Positions 26,796 through 34,818 of a stretch of 64,000 nucleotides of DNA are shown piece after piece (position 1 is the first letter of the stretch; each line of letters begins with the position of its first letter). The position numbers and the translations under genes are program-made. This DNA comes from Hyphomicrobiales bacterium (GTDB lineage Bacteria > Pseudomonadota > Alphaproteobacteria > Rhizobiales > Xanthobacteraceae), in the NCBI GenBank assembly GCA_009377755.1, contig WHTM01000002.1, forward strand, positions 62,001 to 126,000. Direction: 5' to 3'. The notes beneath the pieces are model-generated. The model was not told where the DNA came from. It saw nothing but the letters and a program-made list of their open reading frames with translations, and ran no database searches.

Positions 26796-27704
26796 TTACC
26801 GCGGGTCCTTCGCTTCGGTTACGGATTTTGATTCGGTCGGTGTCGGGCTGACAGCCACACGGGCGACCGGCACAGCCTTGACCTTCATGCTAGATAGTTC
26901 GTGACGAATGTCCGCGGGCATCGCAGAATATGACTTTATCGGCGTGTATCGGGCCATATTGTCGTTGGGACCGCTGCCGCTATAGACCATGAGTCCCGTG
27001 CTCTTCGCGACAATATCGCCAGGTCTCAGGGTGGGATCCTGATCTACATCCACCGATGCCAGCCCAAACGGGTCCTTGCCATTACAGGTGCAATTCTCAA
27101 CGATCCTTTGGCGATAGGCGAATGCGTTCGGGAGGTCAGCATAGAGTGAGCCATCGGGAGCGTTCGCATCGTCAATACTGTCGCCACTGAATATCGTCGT
27201 AGGGCTTGCCGGACAGAAAGCGCTGCACGTTTCTGCCGCCGTCATTGTATCCCCATCATTTGCGATCGGAAAATGACGGCCATCGCAGGTCCTAACACAG
27301 AACGATATGGACACATCGCGTATTCTCTTCTTGCGAAAATGATTCGTCGCTGTGAATGAGCGTGTGCTCCTCGAAAACCAAGCTCCGGCTTCTAAAGGCG
27401 CGTGTTTAGTTGCCGAGGGTTTGATCTTCGGGCGTCTAGACTGTGAAAACGAACGTCGAGTCGTCGGAGGGGAGCGTTGTGTCTCCGTAGGCCGGCGTCG
27501 CAGGTGGGGATTGCCTGACGAAGGCGAGGACGGGTTAGCATGTTTTGTGGGAGATGCACCCGGACGGAAAATGCTGAACAGCGCTTCGAGCAAGCCTTGA
27601 GCCGAAGCGGGTGCCGGAACAAGCGACAGCAAGATGGCACCAAACACGAATGCAATTTCAAATGAGCGATTAATTTTCGATAGAGTGGAGCAGTCTGTAG
27701 ACAT
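26796..27704 (-). CDS. DUF2865 exported protein
   Basis: The 302-residue protein has an export signal ending APASAQ near residue 36, then a Ser/Pro/Arg-rich low-complexity region (about 45-95). A conserved C-terminal domain follows: SISFCVRTCDGRHFPIANDGD, ETCSAFCPASPTTIFSGDSIDDA, GSLYADLPNAFAYRQRIVENCTCNGKDPFGLASVDVDQDPTLRPGDIVA. This matches DUF2865, a Rhizobiales cell-envelope family with conserved cysteines of unknown function. Codon use is clearly less GC-rich than flanking genes. It is convergent with the transglycosylase (36 bases between stops) and may act in the envelope, though nothing in it shows enzymatic motifs. Confidence 0.8.
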   Translation of the reverse strand: MSTDCSTLSKINRSFEIAFVFGAILLSLVPAPASAQGLLEALFSIFRPGASPTKHANPSSPSSGNPHLRRRPTETQRSPPTTRRSFSQSRRPKIKPSATKHAPLEAGAWFSRSTRSFTATNHFRKKRIRDVSISFCVRTCDGRHFPIANDGDTMTAAETCSAFCPASPTTIFSGDSIDDANAPDGSLYADLPNAFAYRQRIVENCTCNGKDPFGLASVDVDQDPTLRPGDIVAKSTGLMVYSGSGPNDNMARYTPIKSYSAMPADIRHELSSMKVKAVPVARVAVSPTPTESKSVTEAKDPR

Positions 27705-27909
27705 CGCGAACTTTCACAGCCCGACCCGCCACGCCCAGCAAACACAAAAGCTAAACGCGTAACGCTTCGGAAGCTGAAAAGTTTCCGGCGTGACGGTCCA
27801 ATGGCCGATGGGGCGGCAAGGGCACGATCGAGGACGATCGGATTCGGCGGAGAAGTGCGCAAATAGCCGAAAATCCGGGCTTGCGCCGCTTTGCGCACAA
27901 CAGCCACTC

Positions 27910-28839
27910 CTAGCGGAGCCCGAGTGTTCGCATGGCCAAGGCAGCAGCGGACGTGCGGTTCTCCACGCCAAGCTTGGCGTAGATCTGTTCGAGATGCTTG
28001 TTCACCGTTCGCGGACTTAGAGTCAGAATCTCGGCGACATCGCGGTTCGACTTACCGCGCGTGATCCACAACAGTACTTCCGCTTCACGCTGGGTGAGGG
28101 CGAGCTTGGCCTTTATGACTTGCTCGTCGCTGCTAAGGTCGCCTTCGGTTAGCCGCAACAGGAATTCATCACCACCGACCTGGCCGATATATGTAAGTTC
28201 AAGTCTGATCGTTGACATGTCGGCTGAGAGCTTGACTGAGGCCGGAATGCCTACGTCGCCGCCGTGAACGCGGCGTTGCAGCCACACGCGCACATGCCCG
28301 GGGACGACATAGTTCTCGGTCTCGATGTCCTTCAGCGCGGTCCGCAACAGTTTCGCGGCCTGCGGCGTGGACCACAGGACGCGGCCGGCGCCGTTCGCCG
28401 CCAAGAGAAAGCGGCCGAACACATCTAATGCGGCGTGCGCGCTGTGCGTCATCCGCGCATTGGCGAGGTGCACACGAATCCGTGCGATCAACTCCTCAGG
28501 CACGAGCGGCTTGGTCACGTAGTCGACACCGCCGGCTTCGAGGCCCTTGATGATGTCCTCGGTCTCGGTCAACCCGGTCATGAAAATGACTGGTACATGA
28601 GCCAAGGTCTGGTTGCGCTTGAGCCGGCGGCACGTTTCGAAGCCGTTCATGCCGGGCATCATCGCGTCCATCAAAATGACGTCCGGCGTGACTCTTTCGA
28701 TCATCAATAGGGCCTGTTCGCCCTCGCGCGCAATAAGAACGGTCATGCCGGCATCTTCGATGGCATCGGTCAGCATGCGGAGCGTATCCGGTGAATCGTC
28801 GACGACAAGGACGATGTCGCGAGCCTTCGACCTTGACAT
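27910..28839 (-). CDS. LuxR-family response regulator partnered with the NCS1-kinase
   Basis: The 309-residue regulator has an N-terminal receiver (VLVVDDSPDTL, phospho-acceptor Asp near residue 58 in VILMDAMMPGMNG, VIFMTGL, YVTKPL). A middle region of about 110 residues contains a PAS-like strand pair (RFLLAANGAGRVLWSTPQAAKLL), and a C-terminal LuxR HTH follows (LTQREAEVLLWITRGKSNRDVAEILTLSPRTVNKHLEQIYAKLGV). The ATG at 28839 begins one base after the kinase stop, so the pair is translationally coupled. An in-frame extension to 29142 is antisense-like sequence of the kinase gene and was discarded. It probably binds the palindromes ahead of urtA. Confidence 0.9.
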   Translation of the reverse strand: MSRSKARDIVLVVDDSPDTLRMLTDAIEDAGMTVLIAREGEQALLMIERVTPDVILMDAMMPGMNGFETCRRLKRNQTLAHVPVIFMTGLTETEDIIKGLEAGGVDYVTKPLVPEELIARIRVHLANARMTHSAHAALDVFGRFLLAANGAGRVLWSTPQAAKLLRTALKDIETENYVVPGHVRVWLQRRVHGGDVGIPASVKLSADMSTIRLELTYIGQVGGDEFLLRLTEGDLSSDEQVIKAKLALTQREAEVLLWITRGKSNRDVAEILTLSPRTVNKHLEQIYAKLGVENRTSAAALAMRTLGLR

Positions 28840-28840
28840 G

Positions 28841-31800
28841 TCAGTCACGCATCGCTTCGAGGACTCGCGCACAATGCTTGAGGTCAAGGGTATCGACGAT
28901 CGCGCGGATCTGCGTGACGAGGTCTCGTTGTGTCGGCGCGCTAAGCTCGATCTCACGCAACTTGTCCTGAATCCCGCGGAGATGGCCGATCTGGCAAAGG
29001 CGGGTAAGTTCGTCGAGGTCGTGGCGGGCCATCGCTCCCTCTTTTGCGGCGCTCGCTGGCGGAGGGGCGGGGACATTGACGCTTTCGTAGACCCATTCGA
29101 TGTCCAGGAGCGTGTGGATCTTCTCCAGCAATTGACGTACATCGAGCGGCTTCATCAGGTAATCGTCATGCATCCGATCCGGCCCGAGCTCCCGGCTCTT
29201 GTCGATAGCAAGTGCCGATAGCATTACGATCGCCGATCGCTCGCGCATGTCCTGCCGAAGACGCCGCGCGACCTCCCACCCATCCATTTCCGGCATCGAC
29301 ACATCCAGCAGGATGAGGTTCGGCTTTCTTTTCTGGGCCAGCTCGAGGCATTCGGCCCCGCCTGCCGTCACCACGACATCGAATCCGATCGGTTCCAGCA
29401 GATCGCGAATGAGGTTGCGCTGAACGGGATTGTCATCGACGACAAAGACCGTCTGACGCGCGCCGGCATATCCCACGATCGCATCCTCCATCATGGGGGC
29501 GGCGCGCGGGCGCGCGACTTCCGGGAGCAGCAATTTGACCGAGAAGGTACTACCGGCGCCGAGCTTGCTGGCGACCCGGATCTCTCCTCCCATGATTTCG
29601 GTGAGCAGGCGGCTAATGGTCAGGCCAAGCCCTGTTCCGGCCGTTGCTTGGGCTCGGACCGAACGTGCGCGCTCGAACGGCAGGAAGATGCGTTCCAGGT
29701 CGCTGGAGTCGATGCCAATCCCGCTGTCCTCGACCTCGAAGCGGGTCACCTGGCTGCGGTAGCTGACGCGAAAGCTGACGTGACCGTTGTCGGTAAATTT
29801 GATCGCATTGGACAGAAGATTGATCAGGATCTGCCGCAGCCGGTTATCGTCGGTCGCCACCACGTCGGGAAGATTCTTCGCCGGGAAGAAGCGAAATTCG
29901 ATTCCCCTGGCGACTGCCTGGAGACGGAACATGTCGACAAGCTGGTCAAGGAAGTCCTTGAAGCGCATCTCGTTGCGGTCGAGGTGGAACCGACCCGCCT
30001 CGATCTTTGAAATGTCGAGAAGGCCGTCGATCAGGCCGGACAGATGCTCGGCGCTGCGGCGCACAACCTTGACCGCATCGATGCGGCGCGTCGGCAGGGT
30101 CGGATCGCGCTCGAGGATGCGCGCATAGCCGAGAATGGCGTTGAGCGGCGTGCGCAACTCGTGGCTCAGGCCGACGACGTAGCGGCTCTTGGCCTGACTC
30201 GCGGCCTCCGCCACCTCCTTGGCCTGCTGCAGCTTGGCGTCGGTGCGCTTGTGCGCCTCGATCTCGCTCATCAGCAATTCGGTCTGCCGGCGCGACTCTT
30301 CCTCCGCCACCCGCCGGCTATCATGCGCCAGCACGAACAGCCAGGCGGCGATCCCGCCGATGATGGTGAGGATGAAGAACACGGTCCAAAGCGTCGACTG
30401 CAGCACTGCCTTGTTGACGAGGGAATCGAACGAGACTTGGAAATAGACGAACAAGAGCACCAGGCCGATGATGCCGACGAACAACGACAGCACGCCGATA
30501 TAGCGTCCGACCTCGGTATTGAACGAGCGGATCAACCATTGCGGCACGATCTTCTCGAGCACGCCGAGTACTTGATTGGATAGGCGCGCCTGCGGCTTGC
30601 AGCAGTCACGGCAGCGCGTCTCCAGCGAGCAGCATAGCGAGCAGATCGGCCCGGAATAGGCTGGGCAATACGCCATGTCTTCCGGCTCGAACTGGTGCTC
30701 GCAGATGGCGCAGCGGATGCTGGTCTGCCCGGCCCAATCCTCGCGCGGCTTGCGGGCAATGTAGTAACGGCCACTGGTTGCAATGGCGATGGCCGGAGCG
30801 GCAACAAACGCGACTGCGAGCGCAACGAAGGCCGACAGCGATTGCAGCAGCGTGCCGAATGCGCCGTAAACTGCGGCAACTCCGGCGACCGTCGCCAGCA
30901 CCATGGCGCCAACCCCGACGGGATTGATGTCGTAAAGGTGCGCCCGCTTGAACTCGATGAAGGGCGGACTTAGCCGCAGCGGTTTGTTAACGACAAGGTC
31001 GGCGACGAGGGCACCGACCCAGCCGACCGCGACGATCGAATAGAGCCCAAGAATATGCTCCAGCGCCTTGAATACGCCGAGCTCCATCAGCATCAGCGCG
31101 ATGGCGACGTTGAAGACCAGCCAGACGACGCGGCCGGGATGGCTGTGGGTCAGCCGCGAGAAGAAATTCGACCAGGCGATCGAGCCGGCATAGGCGTTGG
31201 TCACGTTGATCTTGATCTGCGAGATGATGACGAACGCGCCGGTGAAGGCGAGAGCGACTTGCGGAGAGGAAAAGACATATTGAAACGCGACCAGGTACAT
31301 CTGGGTCGGCTCCGCCGCCCTGCTCGGCGGCACTAGGTGCTGAATCGCGAGATAGGCGAGGAAGGAGCCGGCGAGCAGCTTCAGCATGCCGGGCACGATC
31401 CATCCCGGCCCGGCCGAGAGATAGGCTGCCCACCACGAAAGCCGGCGGCCATCGCTACGTGGCGGCAGGAAACGCAGGAAGTCGACCTGCTCGCCGATCT
31501 GGGCGATCAGTGAGAACAGAACCGTTGACGCCGCACCGAAAAGAAGGATGTTGAAGGACTGTCCACTCTCATTTCCGACTCCGGCGAACTGCGTCCAACC
31601 TTTCAGCGCCTCGATGTCGGCGACAGCAATGAAACCGAATGGCAGGAGATGCAGCAGGAGCCAGATCGGCTGGGTCCACGATTGAAATCGGCTGATGAAG
31701 GTTATGCCGTGGGTCACCAAGGGAATGACGACGAGCGAGCTGATGACGTAGCCGATCGACAGAGGAATATTGAAGCACATCTCCAGCGCAAGCGACATGA

Positions 31801-32206
31801 TAGCCGCTTCGATGGCAAAGAAGATGAACGTGAAGGATGCGTAGATCAGTGACGTGATGGTGGAGCCGATGTAGCCGAACCCCGCTCCACGCGTCAGCAG
31901 GTCGATGTCGACGCCATAGGTTGCCGCGTAATATGCGATCGGCAGGCCGGTCATGAAGATAACGGCGCTGACTGCCAGGATCGCCCCGGTCGCGTTGGCG
32001 AAGCCGTAATTGACCGTGATGGCGCCCCCTATGGCCTCCAGGGCGAGAAACGAGATGGCGCCGATCGCCGTGTTTGCCACCCGAAAGCTCGACCAGCGCC
32101 GCGCGCGCTTGGCGGTGAAGCGCAACGCATAGTCTTCGAGCGTCTGGTTGGCGACCCATTGATTATAGTTGCGTCTGATCCGAACAATCCGCTGCTGCGC
32201 CGTCAT
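28841..32206 (-). CDS. Hybrid histidine kinase with NCS1-like permease sensor and Cys-rich segment
   Basis: The protein has 1121 residues. Residues 20-480 form a polytopic domain with about 12 hydrophobic segments resembling NCS1 purine/cytosine permeases (DYALRFTAKRARRW, GAISFLALEAIGGAITVNYG, KINVTNAYAGSIAWSNF). Residues 499-536 hold nine cysteines (C499, C502, C514, C522, C525, C526, C532, C535, C536), a probable zinc module. Two more membrane helices (570-590, 605-627) and a coiled coil follow. Then come HisKA with H682 (SHELRTP), HATPase (N796/N800, D827, GTGLGL near 857), and a receiver with D924/D925, D968 and K1019. A C-terminal helical tail lacks an Hpt HxxKG motif. It is divergent from urtA-fmdB, so it probably senses a small amide, urea or nucleobase-like compound. 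Whether it also transports is open. Confidence 0.92.
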   Translation of the reverse strand: MTAQQRIVRIRRNYNQWVANQTLEDYALRFTAKRARRWSSFRVANTAIGAISFLALEAIGGAITVNYGFANATGAILAVSAVIFMTGLPIAYYAATYGVDIDLLTRGAGFGYIGSTITSLIYASFTFIFFAIEAAIMSLALEMCFNIPLSIGYVISSLVVIPLVTHGITFISRFQSWTQPIWLLLHLLPFGFIAVADIEALKGWTQFAGVGNESGQSFNILLFGAASTVLFSLIAQIGEQVDFLRFLPPRSDGRRLSWWAAYLSAGPGWIVPGMLKLLAGSFLAYLAIQHLVPPSRAAEPTQMYLVAFQYVFSSPQVALAFTGAFVIISQIKINVTNAYAGSIAWSNFFSRLTHSHPGRVVWLVFNVAIALMLMELGVFKALEHILGLYSIVAVGWVGALVADLVVNKPLRLSPPFIEFKRAHLYDINPVGVGAMVLATVAGVAAVYGAFGTLLQSLSAFVALAVAFVAAPAIAIATSGRYYIARKPREDWAGQTSIRCAICEHQFEPEDMAYCPAYSGPICSLCCSLETRCRDCCKPQARLSNQVLGVLEKIVPQWLIRSFNTEVGRYIGVLSLFVGIIGLVLLFVYFQVSFDSLVNKAVLQSTLWTVFFILTIIGGIAAWLFVLAHDSRRVAEEESRRQTELLMSEIEAHKRTDAKLQQAKEVAEAASQAKSRYVVGLSHELRTPLNAILGYARILERDPTLPTRRIDAVKVVRRSAEHLSGLIDGLLDISKIEAGRFHLDRNEMRFKDFLDQLVDMFRLQAVARGIEFRFFPAKNLPDVVATDDNRLRQILINLLSNAIKFTDNGHVSFRVSYRSQVTRFEVEDSGIGIDSSDLERIFLPFERARSVRAQATAGTGLGLTISRLLTEIMGGEIRVASKLGAGSTFSVKLLLPEVARPRAAPMMEDAIVGYAGARQTVFVVDDNPVQRNLIRDLLEPIGFDVVVTAGGAECLELAQKRKPNLILLDVSMPEMDGWEVARRLRQDMRERSAIVMLSALAIDKSRELGPDRMHDDYLMKPLDVRQLLEKIHTLLDIEWVYESVNVPAPPPASAAKEGAMARHDLDELTRLCQIGHLRGIQDKLREIELSAPTQRDLVTQIRAIVDTLDLKHCARVLEAMRD

Positions 32207-32430
32207 GGCTCACGCTCTGTCATCGCGACGCGCCGCACCCGCTGCCTGCCATCCCTCGTCAATCGCGGTCCGGCAGGTCGCCCGCATCCCGCGCCTTGCA
32301 TCGCCTAGCGGCGCGGCGCGCAAGATTCGAGCGCTGTGCGCCGCAAAAAAGGGCAGTTGCCGGCCAACCGCCCCGGCCGCGGCCTAGAATCGAAAAAGCC
32401 TCCTGTTTGCAAGCATTTTGGTGCGCGCTT

Positions 32431-32460
32431 TGACGTAGGCATATACGTCAATCGACGTAT
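32431..32460. promoter_or_regulatory. Overlapping TACGTC/GACGTA inverted repeats upstream of urtA
   Basis: TGACGTA (32431) pairs with TACGTCA (32444-32450) over a six-base spacer, and ATACGTC (32443-32449) pairs with GACGTAT (32454-32460) over four bases. This gives three half-sites sharing a GACGTA core. They lie 83-112 bases before the urtA start in the 336-base gap that separates it from the divergent kinase gene. The TAC..GTA half-sites suit a LuxR/FixJ-type regulator such as the one encoded at 27910-28839; that link is inference. Confidence 0.6.
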
Positions 32461-32475
32461 GCTGCATTGCAGCAT
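32459..32475. promoter_or_regulatory. Perfect 17-base palindrome upstream of urtA
   Basis: ATGCTGCA-T-TGCAGCAT is an exact 8+1+8 palindrome that directly follows the GACGTA cluster and ends 67 bases before the urtA ATG. It could be an operator for a second regulator or the edge of the promoter. No sigma-54 type GG-N10-GC element was recognised next to it. Confidence 0.55.
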
Positions 32476-32542
32476 TTCGGGTCACGCTTTTCAAGTGTGG
32501 AGTTCTGCTCATCCACCAATTCCAGCTCGATAGAGGCGTCCA

Positions 32543-33799
32543 ATGTCTGTCAAACGGCCTACCGATCTTTCCCTTTCTCGCCGCCAACTGCTTGTCGGCA
32601 CGGCGGCCTTGTCGGCGAGCGCCCTCGTTGCACCGCACGCCATGGGCGAAACGCTGCCGACCGCGACGGTGAACACCACGGGCCTTGCCGTCACCGATAC
32701 CGAAGTCACCGTCGGCATTCTCCATTCCGTCACCGGCACCATGTCCATCTCCGAGACGGGCTCCGTGCAGGCGGAGAAGCTCGCCATCGAACAGATCAAC
32801 GCGGCCGGCGGCGTGCTCGGACGCAAGATCAAATTCATCCAGGAGGACGGCGCCAGCGATTGGCCGACTTTCGCAGAGAAGGCGAAGAAGTTGCTGGTGC
32901 AGGACAAGTGCGCATCTGTGATGGGCTGCTGGACATCCGCCTCCCGCAAGGCGGTATTGCCAGTGTTCGAGCAATACAATGGGATGCTCTACTATCCGAC
33001 GTTCTACGAAGGTCTCGAGGAATCGAAGAATGTGATCTATACCGGTCAGGAGGCGACCCAGCAGATCATCGCCGGACTCGACTGGGTACAGAAGGAGAAG
33101 AAGGCCAACACGTTCTACCTGCTCGGTTCCGATTACATCTGGCCGCGCACTTCCAACAAGATCGCGCGCAAGCACATCGAGAACAAATTGAAGCTGAAGG
33201 TCGTGGGCGAGGAATACTTCCCGCTCGGGCACACGCAATTCAATTCGGTCATCAACAAAATCAAGCTGCGCAAGCCGGACGTGATCTACGCGATCATCGT
33301 CGGCGGCTCGAACGTCGCGTTCTACAAGCAACTCAAGGCCGCCGGCATCAATCTCACCAAACAGACGCTGATGACGATCTCGGTGACGGAAGACGAGATC
33401 GACGGCATCGGCGGCGAAAACATCATCGGCGCCTATGCCTGCATGAAATATTTCCAGTCACTCGACAACCCGAACAACAAGAAGTTTGTCGCCGCCTTCC
33501 ACAAGCTTTGGGGTGACAAAACCGTCATCGGCGACGTGACGCAGGCCGCCTATCTCGGCCCCTGGCTGTGGAAGCTTACGGTGGAAAAAGCTGGCTCGTT
33601 CGACATCGACAAGATCGCCGCCGCTTCACCTGGCGTGGAGTTCAAGGGCGCGCCCGAAGGCTATGTGCGCATCCACAAGAACCATCACTTGTGGAGCAAG
33701 ACGCGAGTCGGGCGTGCGCGGACCGATGGTCAATACGACGTGATCTACGAGACCGCCGAGTTGATGGAGCCGGACCCGTTCCCCAAGGGCTACCAGTGA
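32543..33799 (+). CDS. urtA: Urea/short-chain amide ABC transporter substrate-binding protein
   Basis: The 418-residue protein begins with a twin-arginine signal (LSRRQLLVGTAALSASALVAPHAMG). A type-1 periplasmic binding fold of the UrtA/FmdD group follows: VTVGILHSVTGTMSISETGSVQAEKLAIEQINAAGGVLG, VMGCWTSASRKAVLPVFEQYNGMLYYPTFYEG, YLLGSDYIWPRTSN, EEYFPLGHTQFNSVINKI. It should capture urea, formamide or acetamide in the periplasm; the formamidase at the end of the operon favours short amides. ATG 32543 has GAGG 8 bases upstream. It is the first gene of urtABCDE-fmdAB, divergent from the NCS1-kinase across a 336-base promoter region. Confidence 0.93.
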   Translation: MSVKRPTDLSLSRRQLLVGTAALSASALVAPHAMGETLPTATVNTTGLAVTDTEVTVGILHSVTGTMSISETGSVQAEKLAIEQINAAGGVLGRKIKFIQEDGASDWPTFAEKAKKLLVQDKCASVMGCWTSASRKAVLPVFEQYNGMLYYPTFYEGLEESKNVIYTGQEATQQIIAGLDWVQKEKKANTFYLLGSDYIWPRTSNKIARKHIENKLKLKVVGEEYFPLGHTQFNSVINKIKLRKPDVIYAIIVGGSNVAFYKQLKAAGINLTKQTLMTISVTEDEIDGIGGENIIGAYACMKYFQSLDNPNNKKFVAAFHKLWGDKTVIGDVTQAAYLGPWLWKLTVEKAGSFDIDKIAAASPGVEFKGAPEGYVRIHKNHHLWSKTRVGRARTDGQYDVIYETAELMEPDPFPKGYQ

Positions 33800-33884
33800 T
33801 CCGGCGCAATGCGCTGCCCCCGCGGGGCGCGGCGCAGCAGGTTGGGGACAGGACCGCTCCCTCGGTGGCCAACGGAGCAAAACA

Positions 33885-34811
33885 ATGGTCATGGGTTATT
33901 CGCTCGGCGAGCTCAGCTCGATCTTTGCCATGCAGGCCTTCGCCGGCCTGATCCTGTTCTCGGTGTTCCTGTTGATGGCGTTGGGACTTGCCATCATCTT
34001 CGGCCAGATGGGCGTGATCAACATGGCGCACGGGGAATTCATGATCCTCGGCGCCTACATGACCTACCTGACCTCTCATGGCTTCCAGACTTACCTGCCG
34101 GGCGCCTACGCAATCTACTTCTTCGTCGCCATGGCGATCGCCTTCATCGCCTCCGGCGCGATCGGCCTCGCCGTCGAATGGCTGCTGATCCGCCATCTAT
34201 ACGTTCGCCCGCTCGACACCCTGCTCGCTACCTGGGGCTTGAGCCTGATCATGCAGCAGGCGTTCCGCTCGATCTTCGGGGCCCGCGAGGTGGGTGTGCA
34301 ATTGCCGGACTGGATGATGGGGGCGCTGTCGGTCACCGACGTGATCGAGGTGCAGATCAACGGCCTATTTGTCATGGCCCTGACGCTGATCATCACCGGG
34401 ATTGTCGCGCTCCTGCTGTTTCGATCGACCTGGGGACTGCAGGTCCGCGCCGTCGTCACCAACCGAACCATGAGCGGCGCGGTCGGCATCGACACCCGCC
34501 GCATCGATCGGCTCACCTTCGGGCTCGGCTGCGGCATCGCCGGTATTGCCGGCTCTGCCTTCACCATGATCGGCTCGACCGGCCCGACCGCCGGGCAGCT
34601 CTACATCGTCGATACCTTCCTGGTGGTCGTGTTCGGCGGCGCGCAGAGCCTCTTGGGCACCGTCGCCTCCGCGCTCACCATCTCACAGTCGCAATCGACC
34701 CTCGAATTCTTCCTGTCGGGATCGATGGCCAAGGTGCTCACGCTGTTGATCGTGATCGGACTCCTGATGCTGCGTCCCCAAGGTCTCTTCGCCCTCAAGG
34801 TCAGAAGGTGA
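33885..34811 (+). CDS. urtB: Urea/amide ABC transporter permease UrtB
   Basis: The 308-residue LivH-type inner-membrane permease has GLAIIFGQMGVINMAHGEFMILGAYMTY (the family hallmark near residue 35), RPLDTLLATWGLSLIMQQAFRSIFG, and the cytoplasmic coupling loop TNRTMSGAVGIDTRRIDRLTFGLGCGIAGIAG. About eight hydrophobic helices are visible. It forms the channel with UrtC. ATG 33885 follows a GGAG site; it is 85 bases after urtA and eight bases before urtC. The TNRTMS motif is the one usual for urea-type members rather than amino-acid LivH proteins. Confidence 0.93.
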   Translation: MVMGYSLGELSSIFAMQAFAGLILFSVFLLMALGLAIIFGQMGVINMAHGEFMILGAYMTYLTSHGFQTYLPGAYAIYFFVAMAIAFIASGAIGLAVEWLLIRHLYVRPLDTLLATWGLSLIMQQAFRSIFGAREVGVQLPDWMMGALSVTDVIEVQINGLFVMALTLIITGIVALLLFRSTWGLQVRAVVTNRTMSGAVGIDTRRIDRLTFGLGCGIAGIAGSAFTMIGSTGPTAGQLYIVDTFLVVVFGGAQSLLGTVASALTISQSQSTLEFFLSGSMAKVLTLLIVIGLLMLRPQGLFALKVRR

Positions 34812-34818
34812 CATCGCA

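Noticed and set aside
26788..26805. Terminator hairpin CCCGCG...CGCGGG between the transglycosylase and DUF2865 genes
   Set aside because: Only six pairs, lies over the DUF2865 stop codon, and lacks a T-run on both strands.
28840..29142. N-terminal extension of the response regulator
   Set aside because: The receiver domain starts right after ATG 28839; the extension is out-of-frame sequence of the kinase 3' end.
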